NCBI RefSeq assembly: GCF_000227745.2
Contig: NC_018012.1
Span: 496,001-560,000, forward strand
Length of the DNA stretch: 64,000 nt
Source of the DNA: Thiocystis violascens DSM 198
Lineage (GTDB): Bacteria > Pseudomonadota > Gammaproteobacteria > Chromatiales > Chromatiaceae
Direction: 5' to 3'
Every line of letters begins with the position of its first letter. The stretch's first letter is position 1. Shown in pieces: positions 55,093 to 64,000 of the stretch. The notes beneath the pieces are model-generated. The model ran no database searches. It saw only the letters and a program-made list of their open reading frames with translations, and was not told where the DNA came from. The position numbers and the translations under genes are program-made.

Positions 55093-56913
55093 ATGCGCCA
55101 CGAACCTTCCGACTCGATCAACCGGCCCGGTACCCGCAAGCTGGGATCCCTGATGCGCCTGCTGCGCTTCACCCGACCCTATGTCCGCCATCTGGCCGCC
55201 GCCGTGGTGGCGTTGCTGATCGCCGCCGGCTCCGTGCTGGCCTTCGGACAGGTGATCCGGGTGGTGGTGGACTCCGGGTTGGGCACCGGGTCGGCGGAGG
55301 CGCTGAACCGCTCGCTGCTGCTGTTTCTGGGCGTGGTGGTGCTGACGGCGGCCTCGGTGATGGCGCGCTCCTATCTGCTCAACTGGATCGGCGAGCGGGT
55401 GGTCGCGGATATCCGCAAGGCGGTCTTCGATCGGGTTCTCGAACTGGACGTGGGCTTTTTCGAGGTCACCCGCGCGGGCGAGGTGATCTCGCGCCTGACC
55501 AGCGATACCGCGCTGCTGCAGGTGGTGGTGGGCTCGACGCTGGCGATGGCGCTACGCACCTCCCTTTTGATGCTGGGCGGTCTGGCGATGCTGGCGGTGA
55601 CCAGTCCGGGGCTGACCGGATTGGTGCTGATCGGTCTGCCGGCGGTCATCGGTCCGGCCTGGTTTCTGGGACGGCGGGTGCGCAAGCTCTCGCGCTCCAG
55701 TCAGGATCGCATCGCCGATGTCGGGGCCTACGTGGACGAGGTTATCCACGGCATTCGCACCGTGCAGGCCTTCTGTCACGAACCGCTCGACCGCCGGCAC
55801 TATGGCGATCAGGTCGAGTCGGCCTTCAACGTCGCGCTGAGCCGCTCGCTGACCAGCGCCGTGCTGTCAGGTACGGCCACGCTCTTGACCTTCGGCGCCA
55901 TTGGCGTGGTGCTGTGGATCGGCGGGCATCAGGTGCTGGCCGGCACGCTCAGCGGCGGCGAACTCTCCGCCTTTCTGTTTTATGCCGTGGTGGTCGCCGG
56001 CGCGGTCGGGTCGCTGAGCGATCTGATCGGTCAGTTGTTGCGGGGGGCCGGCGCCAGCGAGCGTCTGATGGAACTGCTGGAGATTCGCCCGGCGATCCTG
56101 CCGCCCGCGGAACCGGAGTCGCTGCCCCTGCCGCCGCGCGGACAGATCGAATTCCAGGGGGTGCGATTCGTTTATCCGGCGCGTCCCGAAACGCCGGCTC
56201 TGTCGGATCTGACCTTGACCGTCGAGCCGGGCGAACGGCTCGCGCTGGTCGGCCCCTCGGGCGCGGGCAAGACCACGCTCTTTCAACTGCTGCTGCGGTT
56301 CTATGACCCCTCGGCGGGCGTCATTCGGTTCGATGGTGTCGACATCCGCCATCTGGACCCCAAGGATCTGCGCGGGCGTCTCTCGCTGGTACCGCAGGAT
56401 CCGGTCATCTTCGGGGCCGATGCCTGGGAGAACATCCGTTATGGAATGGAATCGGCCAGCGATGCCGACGTGCGCCGCGCCGCCGAGGCCGCGCACGCGG
56501 TCGAATTCCTGGATCGTCTGCCTAAGGGTTTCGATACCTATCTGGGCGAACGCGGGGTGCGGCTCTCGGGCGGGGAGCGTCAGCGGATTGCGATCGCGCG
56601 CACCATCCTGCGCAATCCCACGCTGCTGCTGCTCGACGAGGCGACCAGCGCGCTCGACGCCGAAAGCGAGCGACTGGTTCAGGATGCGCTGGAAACGCTG
56701 ATGCAGGGCCGCACCAGCATCGTCATCGCCCATCGACTGGCGACCGTGCGTAACGCCGATCGGATTTTGGTGCTTGACCAGGGACGCATCGTCGCCTCCG
56801 GCCGTCACGAGCAACTCATGTCCCAGGGCGGACTCTATGCGCGCCTCGCCTCGCTGCAGTTTCAGGAGCCCGAGGCGATCGTCAGACCGAGGTTGCGGGC
56901 GGCGGCGAATTAG
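55093..56913 (+). CDS. MsbA-like ABC exporter (fused TMD-NBD)
   Basis: Half-transporter of 606 residues, expected to work as a homodimer. The first 320 residues hold six helices (AAAVVALLIAAGSVLAFG, LLLFLGVVVLTAASVMA and later ones). The nucleotide-binding domain (about 345-590) has Walker A GPSGAGKTTLF, the Q-loop VPQDPVIFGADAW, the signature LSGGERQRIAIARTIL and Walker B LLLLDEATSALDAES. It resembles lipid A-core/MsbA and multidrug exporters; no substrate can be read. It follows the NDUFA9-like gene closely. Confidence 0.9.
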   Translation: MRHEPSDSINRPGTRKLGSLMRLLRFTRPYVRHLAAAVVALLIAAGSVLAFGQVIRVVVDSGLGTGSAEALNRSLLLFLGVVVLTAASVMARSYLLNWIGERVVADIRKAVFDRVLELDVGFFEVTRAGEVISRLTSDTALLQVVVGSTLAMALRTSLLMLGGLAMLAVTSPGLTGLVLIGLPAVIGPAWFLGRRVRKLSRSSQDRIADVGAYVDEVIHGIRTVQAFCHEPLDRRHYGDQVESAFNVALSRSLTSAVLSGTATLLTFGAIGVVLWIGGHQVLAGTLSGGELSAFLFYAVVVAGAVGSLSDLIGQLLRGAGASERLMELLEIRPAILPPAEPESLPLPPRGQIEFQGVRFVYPARPETPALSDLTLTVEPGERLALVGPSGAGKTTLFQLLLRFYDPSAGVIRFDGVDIRHLDPKDLRGRLSLVPQDPVIFGADAWENIRYGMESASDADVRRAAEAAHAVEFLDRLPKGFDTYLGERGVRLSGGERQRIAIARTILRNPTLLLLDEATSALDAESERLVQDALETLMQGRTSIVIAHRLATVRNADRILVLDQGRIVASGRHEQLMSQGGLYARLASLQFQEPEAIVRPRLRAAAN

Positions 56914-56930
56914 GTTCCGTTGGCGATGCG

Positions 56931-57596
56931 TCAATTCAACTCGGGCGTCTCGCCAGTGGCGATATAGATAATGCGTTCGGCGATATTGGTCGCCCGGTCG
57001 GCCACCCGCTCATAGTGGTGCGCGATCCATAAGAGTTCGATTCCAGCCATCGAGGTTTGCGGATTGCCGCAGATCCAGCCCGCGATTTCCTGGATCGTTT
57101 CACGCTCCTGAGCGTCGACCTCGTCTTCGCGCGCCACGGCGATACGAGCCTGCTCCGCGTTGGCATTTCGCGCATAGGCCTGCATGACATCGCTGAACAT
57201 GGACGCGGCCATCTGGCCCATGGCAGCGATGTGGTCGACCGGATCCGCCGGAAACGCCTGCCCCTCGGCCCGCAGGAGGATGCGTGCGACGTCGGCGGCG
57301 TGATCGGCGACCCGTTCGAGTTCGGCGATCATCTCCATCGAGGCCCCGATCAGGCGCAGATCGCGGCCAGCGGGCTGATGCGCGGCCAGCACCACCAATG
57401 CCTCCTGCTCCAGGGCGCGACGCTCGCGGTTGATTATTTCATCGCCCTCGATAATTTGACTCGCGAGCGCGAGATCCTGTCCGCGCAGTGCGTCGAGTGA
57501 CGCCCGCAGGGCCGTCGAGACCAGATCGCCCATCGCCAGGATGCCCTCTCGGAGTGTCTCGCGCTTTTTTTCGACCAACAGCTGCATCTCGTTCAT
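56931..57596 (-). CDS. PhoU-like phosphate regulator
   Basis: All-helical protein of 221 residues with two PhoU domains. The metal-binding ExxxD-type patterns are visible in ELERVADHAADVARILL (first half) and HHYERVADRATNIAERI (second half). PhoU restrains the PhoR-PhoB response and phosphate uptake when phosphate is plentiful. Here it is alone, without pst or phoBR genes; the bta betaine-lipid genes are about 10 kb away. A ribosome binding site is not obvious. Confidence 0.88.
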   Translation of the reverse strand: MNEMQLLVEKKRETLREGILAMGDLVSTALRASLDALRGQDLALASQIIEGDEIINRERRALEQEALVVLAAHQPAGRDLRLIGASMEMIAELERVADHAADVARILLRAEGQAFPADPVDHIAAMGQMAASMFSDVMQAYARNANAEQARIAVAREDEVDAQERETIQEIAGWICGNPQTSMAGIELLWIAHHYERVADRATNIAERIIYIATGETPELN

Positions 57597-57662
57597 GGCG
57601 TTTCGTCTCGTCGTGTGGGGCGTGAGGTTGACCGCGCCATCGGAAGCGGTCTGTTGAGCCAC

Positions 57663-59585
57663 TCACTTTACCGACAAGGTTTGACGATTTTGTGACATCC
57701 CTGGAGGCGGGGGCGATTCTTCCGGAAGGGTGAGGGCGGATCCGCGCGGGTCGGGGTCATGGCGAAAGACCAGACCGGAACTGCTCGCCTTGGCCTGATG
57801 TTTCATCGCGGCGATGATCCGGCTCAGACTGTCGACGCTGACGAAGTCCTCGCCGGGACGGATCTCGATCACGGCCGCGCTGCAGCGCATCAAGGGCATG
57901 TCGCGCTCCTCGCCGAAGCGGTCGCGGGCGCGCAGGTGTCCGCGGCGGCGATCCTCGGGATCATAGAGACTTTGCACGTCGGCGCCGAATTTCCCGAGCA
58001 GATCGCGCATCTGGCCAATGACCTGGTGGGTTGGGGCGTTTTGGGTTCCGGCAAAGAAGTCGTCGCCGCCGATGTGTCCGATAAACCAGGCGCCGGTGCC
58101 CAGATGTTTCTGAAGGAGTTCGGCGAACATCAGGATGGCGCGGTCGCCCAGGCGAAAACCGTAGTGGTCGTTGAATGCCTTGAAGTTGTCGAAATCGAAA
58201 TAGACCAGATGCCAGGTGCTGTCGCGCTCGTCGAGGATGCGCGAGACGTATTCGTGGATGGGGATGTTGCCGGGAAGCTTGGACAGTGGGTTCTGATCGC
58301 GCGCCGCGGCGAGATTCTTCTGCTCGACAAGTTGCAGCAGCGAGGTGGCCGAGATGAATCCCAGATAGCGGTCATCCTGCGTGACGATCAGTCCGGCCGG
58401 ATTGATCGCGGCTGAAAATGCCTCCAGCAGCCGCTCGGCGGAGACATGGGTGTCGACCGCCGGACAGGGTCGGGCAAAATCCCGCAGCGAACGGCTGAAC
58501 GCCGGGTTGACGATGAGTTCGCGCCCGTAGATGGAATAGATGTACTCCTTGATGTCGACCTCGTGGATCAGACCCAACGGGCGTTCGGCGCCATCCAGCA
58601 CCGGAATGACCTGGTGGACCTTGGTCAGACGAAACGCCTCGAACATGGCCTTGACGCTGGCGCTGACCGAGAGCGGCGGAATGCGTTCCAGACCGTTCTG
58701 GATCAGGGCCAGATCGCCGTGCGACTCGCGCCGGTCGCGCCGGTTGATCTCGATGACCTGTTCGTAGCTGGGCCGCAGCGCGTCGATGTCCAGTTGCGGG
58801 CGGGCGATCAGATATCCCTGGACCAGATCGCAACCGGCGTCTTTGCACGCGAGAAATTCCGCTTCGGTCTCGACACCCTCGGCGACCACGCTGATTCCCA
58901 TGACATGCGCGAGTTGGACCGTGTTGGCGACGAACAGACCTTTGCGGTGATCGTCGGCGATGCCGCTGATGAAAAAACGGTCGATCTTGAGCAGATCGGG
59001 CGGATGCTCGTAGAGCAGGCGCAGACCCGCGTAGCCGCTGCCGAAGTCGTCGATGGCGAGATGAAAACGGTGGCGTCGATAGGCGTCGATCAGCTCGGCG
59101 ACTTGCGGCGATGCGGTCAGGCTGGCATTTTCGGACAGCTCCAGACAGATGGTCTCGGAACCCAGGCCATGCCGGCGCAGCAGTTCGCTGGTGATCTCCG
59201 GGCGATCCAGATCCAGGAGCCGCGGATCGAGATTGAAAAAGAGACGGTAACGTCCGGCATTCGGCAGTTGCGCGAAGCGCGCGATCGCCAGGTCGCGCAG
59301 CAGACTGTCCAAGGCGCCGGCGAAGCCGTGATTCCAGGCATGGTCGAGCAAACCGAAGACATCCAGGAAGCCGAGTTCGGTCACTCCCCGCAGCAACGCC
59401 TCGTGGCCATAGACGCTTCCGGTATGAATATTGACGATGGGCTGCAATGCGTACGCCAGCGTCTCACGTGCGCGCGCGAAGAAGATTTCCTGGTGGGTGG
59501 AAGAGACGTGCGTCCGGTTCGCCGCGATTCCAGACGTCTCCCAGGCGTCGTTGCGGTCGACCGTCATGTGTGCGCTCGCATCCAT
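57663..59585 (-). CDS. EAL-CBS-GGDEF cyclic-di-GMP protein
   Basis: Cytoplasmic c-di-GMP enzyme of 640 residues. The EAL phosphodiesterase domain (about 45-270) is complete: GHEALLRG, LELSENA, IDDFGSGYAG, LLKIDRFF and AEGVETEAEF. A CBS-pair domain (about 300-400, LTKVHQVIPVLDGAERPLG) follows, and then a GGDEF domain (about 430-590) with HIGGDDFF, a GGDDF variant; its diguanylate cyclase activity is uncertain. The start codon lies 9 bases after the chemoreceptor stop, with a GAGG site overlapping it, so the two are coupled. Confidence 0.88.
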   Translation of the reverse strand: MDASAHMTVDRNDAWETSGIAANRTHVSSTHQEIFFARARETLAYALQPIVNIHTGSVYGHEALLRGVTELGFLDVFGLLDHAWNHGFAGALDSLLRDLAIARFAQLPNAGRYRLFFNLDPRLLDLDRPEITSELLRRHGLGSETICLELSENASLTASPQVAELIDAYRRHRFHLAIDDFGSGYAGLRLLYEHPPDLLKIDRFFISGIADDHRKGLFVANTVQLAHVMGISVVAEGVETEAEFLACKDAGCDLVQGYLIARPQLDIDALRPSYEQVIEINRRDRRESHGDLALIQNGLERIPPLSVSASVKAMFEAFRLTKVHQVIPVLDGAERPLGLIHEVDIKEYIYSIYGRELIVNPAFSRSLRDFARPCPAVDTHVSAERLLEAFSAAINPAGLIVTQDDRYLGFISATSLLQLVEQKNLAAARDQNPLSKLPGNIPIHEYVSRILDERDSTWHLVYFDFDNFKAFNDHYGFRLGDRAILMFAELLQKHLGTGAWFIGHIGGDDFFAGTQNAPTHQVIGQMRDLLGKFGADVQSLYDPEDRRRGHLRARDRFGEERDMPLMRCSAAVIEIRPGEDFVSVDSLSRIIAAMKHQAKASSSGLVFRHDPDPRGSALTLPEESPPPPGMSQNRQTLSVK

Positions 59586-59594
59586 GGGTCGGCC

Positions 59595-61463
59595 TCAATG
59601 GATTCGAAAATAGGCGACGCGCTCCCGGAGTGCGTCGGACAGGACGTTCAGGTGCGCGCTCTGGTCGAATCCAGTCTCGGCGGCATCGGCATGTTCCTGC
59701 GCCAGCAGGCTGATCTGGTTGATGGAGGCCGCGATTTCCTCGGCCATCCGGCTCTGCTCCTCGGCGGCGCTGGCGATCTGGTGCGTCATGTCGGTCAGGA
59801 TGCCGACCGATTCGGAGAAGGCGTCGAGGTTTAGCACGGCCTGACCATAATGGTCCACGCTTTGCTTGGCCCGATCGCGGTTGGCGTGGATCACGCCGAC
59901 GGCCTCTTTCGAGCTGCTTTGCAGCGCGCCGATCATGGTTTCGATCTCTTGAATCGAATGGTGGGTGCGGGTTGCCAGTTGGCGGACTTCGTCGGCGACG
60001 ACGGCGAAACCGCGGCCATGTTCGCCGGCCCGCGCCGCCTCGATGGAGGCGTTTAGGGCCAGCAGATTGGTCTGGCTGGCGATCGTGCGGATGACGTCCA
60101 GGACGTTGCCGACGGCCTGGCTGCGATCCGCCAGACCAAGCACCACGCTCGCGGCCTGATCGATCTCGACCGCCAGTACCCCAATGATGTCGCTGGTCCG
60201 TTCGAGAATCTGGCGGCTGTGTTCGATCCGCTGGCGCGCCTCGGTCGTCGCCCCAACGGCGCGCGTGGTGTGCGTGGCGACCTCCTGGGCGGAGCTGGCC
60301 ATCTGGGTGACGGCGAGATCCACATGCCCGGTCTCGGCCTTCTGACGATCGAACTGAATCTTGCTGGTTGCGGCGAGACGCGCCATGTCGCCGGCCGAGT
60401 GGTGGAGATCGCCGCTGGCGGAGTGAAGATGGCCGACGATGTCCCGAATGCGCTCGACCATGGTTTGCATGGCGCGCATCAACCGACCCACTTCGTCCTG
60501 GCGATTCGTCTCGAAAGAAATGCTGAGATCGCCATCGGCCAGCCGGGAGACCGTGGCGACCGCCTGGTCGAGTGGCCTCAGAGCATGCTGCATGTACCAG
60601 AACAGTCCAATGGCGGCCAACACTAGGAGCAGGGCCACGCTGGAGTAGGCGATCCATTCGAAGCGGCGCTGCGCGGCATGGATGGCGCTCTCGTCGGCAA
60701 TGCCGATCAGATGGGCGAGCGGTTGTCCGTCGATACCCTGAATGGGCAGGATGGCGACGGAATAGGTCGCTTCGCCGATGGTTTTCGTGTCCAGAACGCT
60801 TACGCCCAAGGGCGGCAGCGCGAAACCGAGTTGCTCGAACAGCTCCGGGCGAGTTCCCGCGAATAACCGACCGTCGGCCCCGGCCAGGTAGACCTCGGAG
60901 CCATCGATCGTTTTGAATCGCTCCAGGGTCTCGGTCAGTGGCTTCTGGAAGACAACGGCGCCGATGGGCTGGTGTCGGATCGAGAGCGTGAAGGTCAGGA
61001 GGGCGACCGGTTCGCCGCTGGCGTTGCGACCGATGCTCCGAAGCGGTTTTTCGCTGCCGAAATTGACCCGCATCAGCGAGGCGACATCTTGCGGCGCCTG
61101 GTTTCCCTCGGAACAGCAGAGCGGATGTTGCACGGCGTCGAACAGATAAAGCTGATCGAAATAGCCTTGATCGCCAATCAGATTGGTGAGCGAGTCGACC
61201 GCCTGCCGCAATCCGGTGGCGTCGCCTTGCTTCAACGCCTGCCGGAGCGCGAAATCCGCCTCGAAGTCCGCGATCCCGGTTTCCATGCGTTCGTAGAGTC
61301 GTTCGGTGACCTGGCTCCAGAGCAGGTTTTTACTGGTGGTCACCTCGTGCGCCAGACGTTCGTGCAGACGTGCCTGACCAAACTGGGCCACGACGATGAG
61401 TGTGGCGGCAACGACCAGCGTGACTGAAATGGCGACCAGGGTGACGCTCTTGCGGATACTCAT
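59595..61463 (-). CDS. Methyl-accepting chemotaxis protein
   Basis: Transmembrane chemoreceptor of 622 residues. Helix 1 (about 9-28) and helix 2 ([17 protein letters not shown], about 272-290) enclose a periplasmic sensor with an unusual CC pair ([10 protein letters not shown]). A HAMP linker follows ([20 protein letters not shown]). The signalling tip is [22 protein letters not shown] [17 protein letters not shown], with the [20 protein letters not shown] stretch. It would pass a periplasmic signal to CheA. The coupled EAL-CBS-GGDEF gene suggests that the same signal could alter c-di-GMP. Confidence 0.9.
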   Translation of the reverse strand: MSIRKSVTLVAISVTLVVAATLIVVAQFGQARLHERLAHEVTTSKNLLWSQVTERLYERMETGIADFEADFALRQALKQGDATGLRQAVDSLTNLIGDQGYFDQLYLFDAVQHPLCCSEGNQAPQDVASLMRVNFGSEKPLRSIGRNASGEPVALLTFTLSIRHQPIGAVVFQKPLTETLERFKTIDGSEVYLAGADGRLFAGTRPELFEQLGFALPPLGVSVLDTKTIGEATYSVAILPIQGIDGQPLAHLIGIADESAIHAAQRRFEWIAYSSVALLLVLAAIGLFWYMQHALRPLDQAVATVSRLADGDLSISFETNRQDEVGRLMRAMQTMVERIRDIVGHLHSASGDLHHSAGDMARLAATSKIQFDRQKAETGHVDLAVTQMASSAQEVATHTTRAVGATTEARQRIEHSRQILERTSDIIGVLAVEIDQAASVVLGLADRSQAVGNVLDVIRTIASQTNLLALNASIEAARAGEHGRGFAVVADEVRQLATRTHHSIQEIETMIGALQSSSKEAVGVIHANRDRAKQSVDHYGQAVLNLDAFSESVGILTDMTHQIASAAEEQSRMAEEIAASINQISLLAQEHADAAETGFDQSAHLNVLSDALRERVAYFRIH

Positions 61464-61546
61464 AACCTGTTCTAGCCCGTGAAATGTCTCTTTAGCGATG
61501 AAAGAGGCGTACTAAGTCCGGAGTAAAGCAGACAAGGGTTACCGCT

Positions 61547-62257
61547 TTATGAAAGCAGCCGGGTTTTGCAGCAGGTGTGTTCAAGGTCCAGTGCGTGGAG
61601 GATGCGCTGACACAATTCCTCGGGCGTGCGCGAGATCAGTTCCTCCGGGATACCGGCCTTATCGGTAAGATGCCGATAATTTTCGAAGCCGTAGGACACC
61701 ATGAAGGGGTGCATTCCGGAACCGATGGCGGCGCGGAAGTCCTTGCGTTCGTCGCCGCAGGCATAGGTTCTGGCGGGATTGATGCCGAACTGCTCGCGGA
61801 CGGTGCGAAAACAAGCGGTTTTCTCTTGGGACAGCGGGACATGGACGAGAAAGTCCAGCGCGTCCGTCTCGATGCCGTGGCGCGCGAACAGGCACCGAAG
61901 CGTTTCCTCTGGGCGGTCGGTGATGTTGCGGGTGACGACGCCCACCTTGATCTGCGGCGCCGCGATAAGACGCTGCATCAAGGCGGCGATGCCTGGAAAC
62001 AGTTGGGCTTCCTCCCGATAGACCTCGGTCAGCGTGGCGATGAGCGTGCCGCGTTTGCGTTTGCCGATCTGTCGGCTCAGGTTTTTGGGAAAGACCTTGA
62101 CGCCTCCCAGATATTTGAAGAGATGCCGGCGTTTTTGAAAGGTTTCCAGATCGCCCAGATCCATTCCGAGTCGAGCGAAGGTTTCCGCAATGGCGTCGAA
62201 GGCGTCGATGGTGGTGCCGTCGGCGTCCAGAATGACTAATTGCTCATCGTTATACAT
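61547..62257 (-). CDS. HAD-superfamily hydrolase
   Basis: Phosphatase-like protein of 236 residues. HAD motif I is LVILDADGTTID (about 8-19), motif II VGVVTRN, motif III Lys probably in SQEKTACF, and motif IV CGDERKDFRAAIGSG. The cap is helical (about 20-95) with a basic KRKRGT run, as in phosphoglycolate phosphatase-like HADs. The substrate is not known. It is third in a minus-strand run with an SDR and a small secreted protein. Confidence 0.85.
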   Translation of the reverse strand: MYNDEQLVILDADGTTIDAFDAIAETFARLGMDLGDLETFQKRRHLFKYLGGVKVFPKNLSRQIGKRKRGTLIATLTEVYREEAQLFPGIAALMQRLIAAPQIKVGVVTRNITDRPEETLRCLFARHGIETDALDFLVHVPLSQEKTACFRTVREQFGINPARTYACGDERKDFRAAIGSGMHPFMVSYGFENYRHLTDKAGIPEELISRTPEELCQRILHALDLEHTCCKTRLLS

Positions 62258-62280
62258 CGGTCAAGACGGCGCTGGAGCGG

Positions 62281-62757
62281 TCAGGGTAGGGCGCGAATGG
62301 CATCGAGCGTCGCCTCGTAACGGTTTTTCCACTGCTCGGGCAGGGTGGATTCCTTGGCGCCCTGACAGCCGCCGACATCACGCAGGATGGTTGCAAAGTC
62401 CTGTTCGAGTCGCTGCTCGGCGCGACGGTAACTGCGTTCGGGGAAGAGGTCATCCTTGACCGTCAGGACAGTGATGCGCAGCTTGCCGACCAGCAGTTTA
62501 TTCAGATTCTCCATGCGGCGCCCGGAGACATCGCCCCGGCAACGGGCGTGGTACAGATCCGCCACGGATGCGGCCTCGACCGCCTCGACCAGAATCTTCC
62601 GTGTTTCCTCGTCCGGGACATCCGCGGCGCCGGCCACGCTTGCGATGCAGGCCAGGAGGATCAGCCAGGTCAGCGGATGGCGAGACAGCGGTGCCGGTCT
62701 TGGGCGCCGGCCTCCGAAACGCGACGAGAGACCGGTGCGGGTAAGCGCGGCAAGCAT
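62281..62757 (-). CDS. Small secreted hypothetical protein
   Basis: Predicted periplasmic protein of about 158 residues, not recognised. A long basic n-region is followed by a hydrophobic stretch (LTWLILLACIASVAGA) that looks like a signal peptide with cleavage after AGA. The mature part is charged and helical with two Cys (HARCRGD, VGGCQGA) that may form a disulfide. A TTG start at 62805 overlapping the SDR stop is an alternative. It lies between the HAD and SDR genes. Confidence 0.6.
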   Translation of the reverse strand: MLAALTRTGLSSRFGGRRPRPAPLSRHPLTWLILLACIASVAGAADVPDEETRKILVEAVEAASVADLYHARCRGDVSGRRMENLNKLLVGKLRITVLTVKDDLFPERSYRRAEQRLEQDFATILRDVGGCQGAKESTLPEQWKNRYEATLDAIRALP

Positions 62758-62801
62758 CGACTGTCGTTGTGTTGTGTCGGTGGCGAGTCCCACGATCAAT
62801 C

Positions 62802-63515
62802 TCAACTCCGTCCGTATACGGGGATGGCCGCGCCCGTGATAGCACGGGAGGCATCCGAGGCGAGAAAGAGGACGACCTCGGCGAGCGCGTCGAGCGAGAC
62901 CCAGGTTGAAAAGTCCTGATCGGGCATGGCCGCGCGGTTCTGGGGCGTGTCGAGCGTGCCGGGCAGGAGACAGTTCACGTTGATTCCCTGATGCTTGAGT
63001 TCATCGGCCAGGCTTTCGGTCAGGGCGATGACCGCGGCCTTGGATGCGCAGTACGGGGCCATGTGCCCGCTGCCCTTGGTGGCGGCGCGGGCGGAGATGT
63101 TAACGATTCGCCCGCTGCCGGCGTCCAGGAGTCGGGGGACCGTGGCACGGACGCAATTGAACACCGTCCGGGCGTTCAGGTCCATCATGAAATCCCAATC
63201 CGCGTCGCTGGTTTCATGGACGGGCGGCCCCATGGTGAAGCCGCCGGCGAGGTTGGCGACCACATGCAATTGCCCGAAACGCGCGATGACCTGGTCGACC
63301 ATCGCCGAAACCGCCGAGGGTTGCAAGAGATCCGCGGCGAAAATGTCCGTTTCGGGATCGGGTCCGAGTGCCTGTTGCGCGTCGGCGAGAGTTTGCGGAT
63401 CCCGACCGACCAGTGCCAGTCTGGCGCCATGCGTCGCGAAAGCGCGGGCGGTCGCGCGCCCGAGGTTCCCCGCTGCGCCCGTGATGAGGACGGTCTTGCC
63501 CTTGAGATGCTGCAC
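62802..63515 (-). CDS. Short-chain dehydrogenase/reductase (FabG-like)
   Basis: Classical SDR of 237 residues. Cofactor motif TVLITGAAGNLGRATA (about 8-23), the NLAGG variant of NNAG, catalytic Ser in IVNISARAATKGSG, and YxxxK in APYCASKAAVIALTE. The C-terminus has the usual INVNCLLPGTLDTP segment. Substrate unknown. GTG 63515 with AGGAG 8 bases ahead is the start. An ATG version at 63647 would extend into unrelated sequence. Confidence 0.83.
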   Translation of the reverse strand: MQHLKGKTVLITGAAGNLGRATARAFATHGARLALVGRDPQTLADAQQALGPDPETDIFAADLLQPSAVSAMVDQVIARFGQLHVVANLAGGFTMGPPVHETSDADWDFMMDLNARTVFNCVRATVPRLLDAGSGRIVNISARAATKGSGHMAPYCASKAAVIALTESLADELKHQGINVNCLLPGTLDTPQNRAAMPDQDFSTWVSLDALAEVVLFLASDASRAITGAAIPVYGRS

Positions 63516-63653
63516 GGTGTGGTCTCCTGAAACGAAGGTCTGTGGCGAATGCCGACTCAATGTCAAAAGGTGGGGTTCTGGACGATGAGGAACAACGTTC
63601 GGGCGAGATCCGGATCGGTATCCCGCACCATGCGACCCGCGCCCCAACCCTGT

Positions 63654-63788
63654 ATGATTCGGTTCGTGAGCAATCGATTCGGATTCATCCGCCGCCTGTT
63701 ATGGACCTCCGACTGGATCCAGGTCGGCATTGCCCGTGCGCGGCGGATTCATGGGCGCGGTTTCCTGTTGAACGGATCGCTGACATGA
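63654..63788 (+). CDS. Possible small ORF overlapping lapB start
   Basis: A 44-codon frame whose stop codon overlaps the lapB ATG by ATGA, a pattern seen elsewhere in this window between coupled genes. The peptide (MIRFVSNRFGFIRRLLW start) is basic and aromatic and does not match LapA, which normally precedes lapB. It may be chance; no ribosome binding site is clear. Confidence 0.2.
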   Translation: MIRFVSNRFGFIRRLLWTSDWIQVGIARARRIHGRGFLLNGSLT

Positions 63789-64000
63789 TCGAACTTCTTT
63801 TTTTGTTGTTACCGGTCGCGGCGGCCTCTGGCTGGTGGCTATCGCGGCGCGATTCGCGGGCCAAATGCGACGGGCTGGGACCGGCCCATCCGGATTTTCT
63901 GCGCGGACTGAATTATCTGCTGGAGGAACAGCCCGACAAGGCGATCGATCTGTTTCTGAAGCTTGCCGAAGTGAATGGCGAGACGGTAGAGACCCATCTG
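63785..64000 (+). CDS. lapB: Lipopolysaccharide assembly protein B, 5' part
   Basis: First 72 residues of LapB (YciM), a membrane-anchored TPR/rubredoxin protein that with FtsH controls LpxC and thus lipopolysaccharide synthesis. The start MIELLFLLLPVAAASGWW and the first TPR, LRGLNYLLEEQPDKAIDLFL, match E. coli LapB closely. The gene continues beyond the window, so the C-terminal rubredoxin part is not visible. lapA is not directly upstream. Confidence 0.9.
   Translation, partial: MIELLFLLLPVAAASGWWLSRRDSRAKCDGLGPAHPDFLRGLNYLLEEQPDKAIDLFLKLAEVNGETVETHL

Overview
The window looks like chromosomal DNA of a GC-rich gammaproteobacterium, most likely a purple-sulfur-bacterium type organism (Chromatiales/Chromatiaceae). 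That placement is an inference. It rests on the gammaproteobacterial pcm-nlpD-rpoS, ispF-truD, rnr-rlmB and lapB blocks, combined with nif-type nifU/nifS/nifZ and a group 4 (Ech-type) membrane hydrogenase. No photosynthesis or sulfur-oxidation gene is present in these 64 kb to settle it.

Layout. 0-2.3 kb: the 3' end of pcm, then nlpD and rpoS. 2.5-5.6 kb: nitrogenase cofactor genes nifS and nifU (minus) and nifZ (plus). A sigma-54 promoter and a NifA-type upstream activator site lie in the nifU-nifZ gap, and a MITE-like repeat lies between nifU and nifS. 5.5-11.9 kb: an SDR, an FmdB zinc ribbon, an OmpA-type coiled-coil protein, and the ackA-pta acetate operon. 12.0-13.2 kb: a complete IS5-family (IS1031-like) insertion sequence. 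13.5-18.6 kb: a six-gene operon in echABCDEF order with overlapping genes. 18.6-22.3 kb: a cAMP-phosphodiesterase-like protein, a rubredoxin-less rubrerythrin, a Kunitz/BPTI-domain lipoprotein, ispF and truD. 22.5-29.6 kb: a TldD/TldE-like pair, a DUF4124 protein, a polysaccharide flippase and a membrane-anchored dihaem cytochrome c. 29.7-44.6 kb (mostly minus): L,D-transpeptidase, rlmI, a methyltransferase, a double-length UvrA, a Spy-like protein, a Cache-AlbA_2 membrane protein, rlmB, rnr, and tRNA-Leu(CAG) on plus. 44.9-49.6 kb: btaA-btaB (betaine lipid synthesis), then a DRE-TIM aldolase and a citrate synthase. 49.7-57.6 kb: a Wzz/GumC-like protein with a recombinase-like tail, a zinc-ribbon/Sel1 protein, an unknown protein, an HPF-like protein, an NDUFA9-like epimerase, an MsbA-like ABC exporter and PhoU. 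57.6-64 kb: an EAL-CBS-GGDEF protein, a chemoreceptor, a HAD hydrolase, a small secreted protein, an SDR and the 5' end of lapB.

How genes may work together. NifU/NifS supply Fe-S clusters to nitrogenase, and NifZ assists P-cluster formation. The Ech complex exchanges electrons between ferredoxin and H2 across the membrane, so it could either recycle nitrogenase-derived H2 into reduced ferredoxin or dispose of reductant; this is an inference. Pta-AckA interconverts acetyl-CoA, acetyl-phosphate and acetate. BtaA/BtaB and PhoU point to adaptation to phosphate limitation.

Several items look unusual: the Ech operon near nif genes, a bacterial Kunitz lipoprotein, a Wzz protein carrying a degenerate tyrosine-recombinase-like domain, a Cache sensor fused to AlbA_2, a tandem UvrA, REPIN-type inverted pairs, and a MITE-like family that splits nifUS and also lies beside uvrA.
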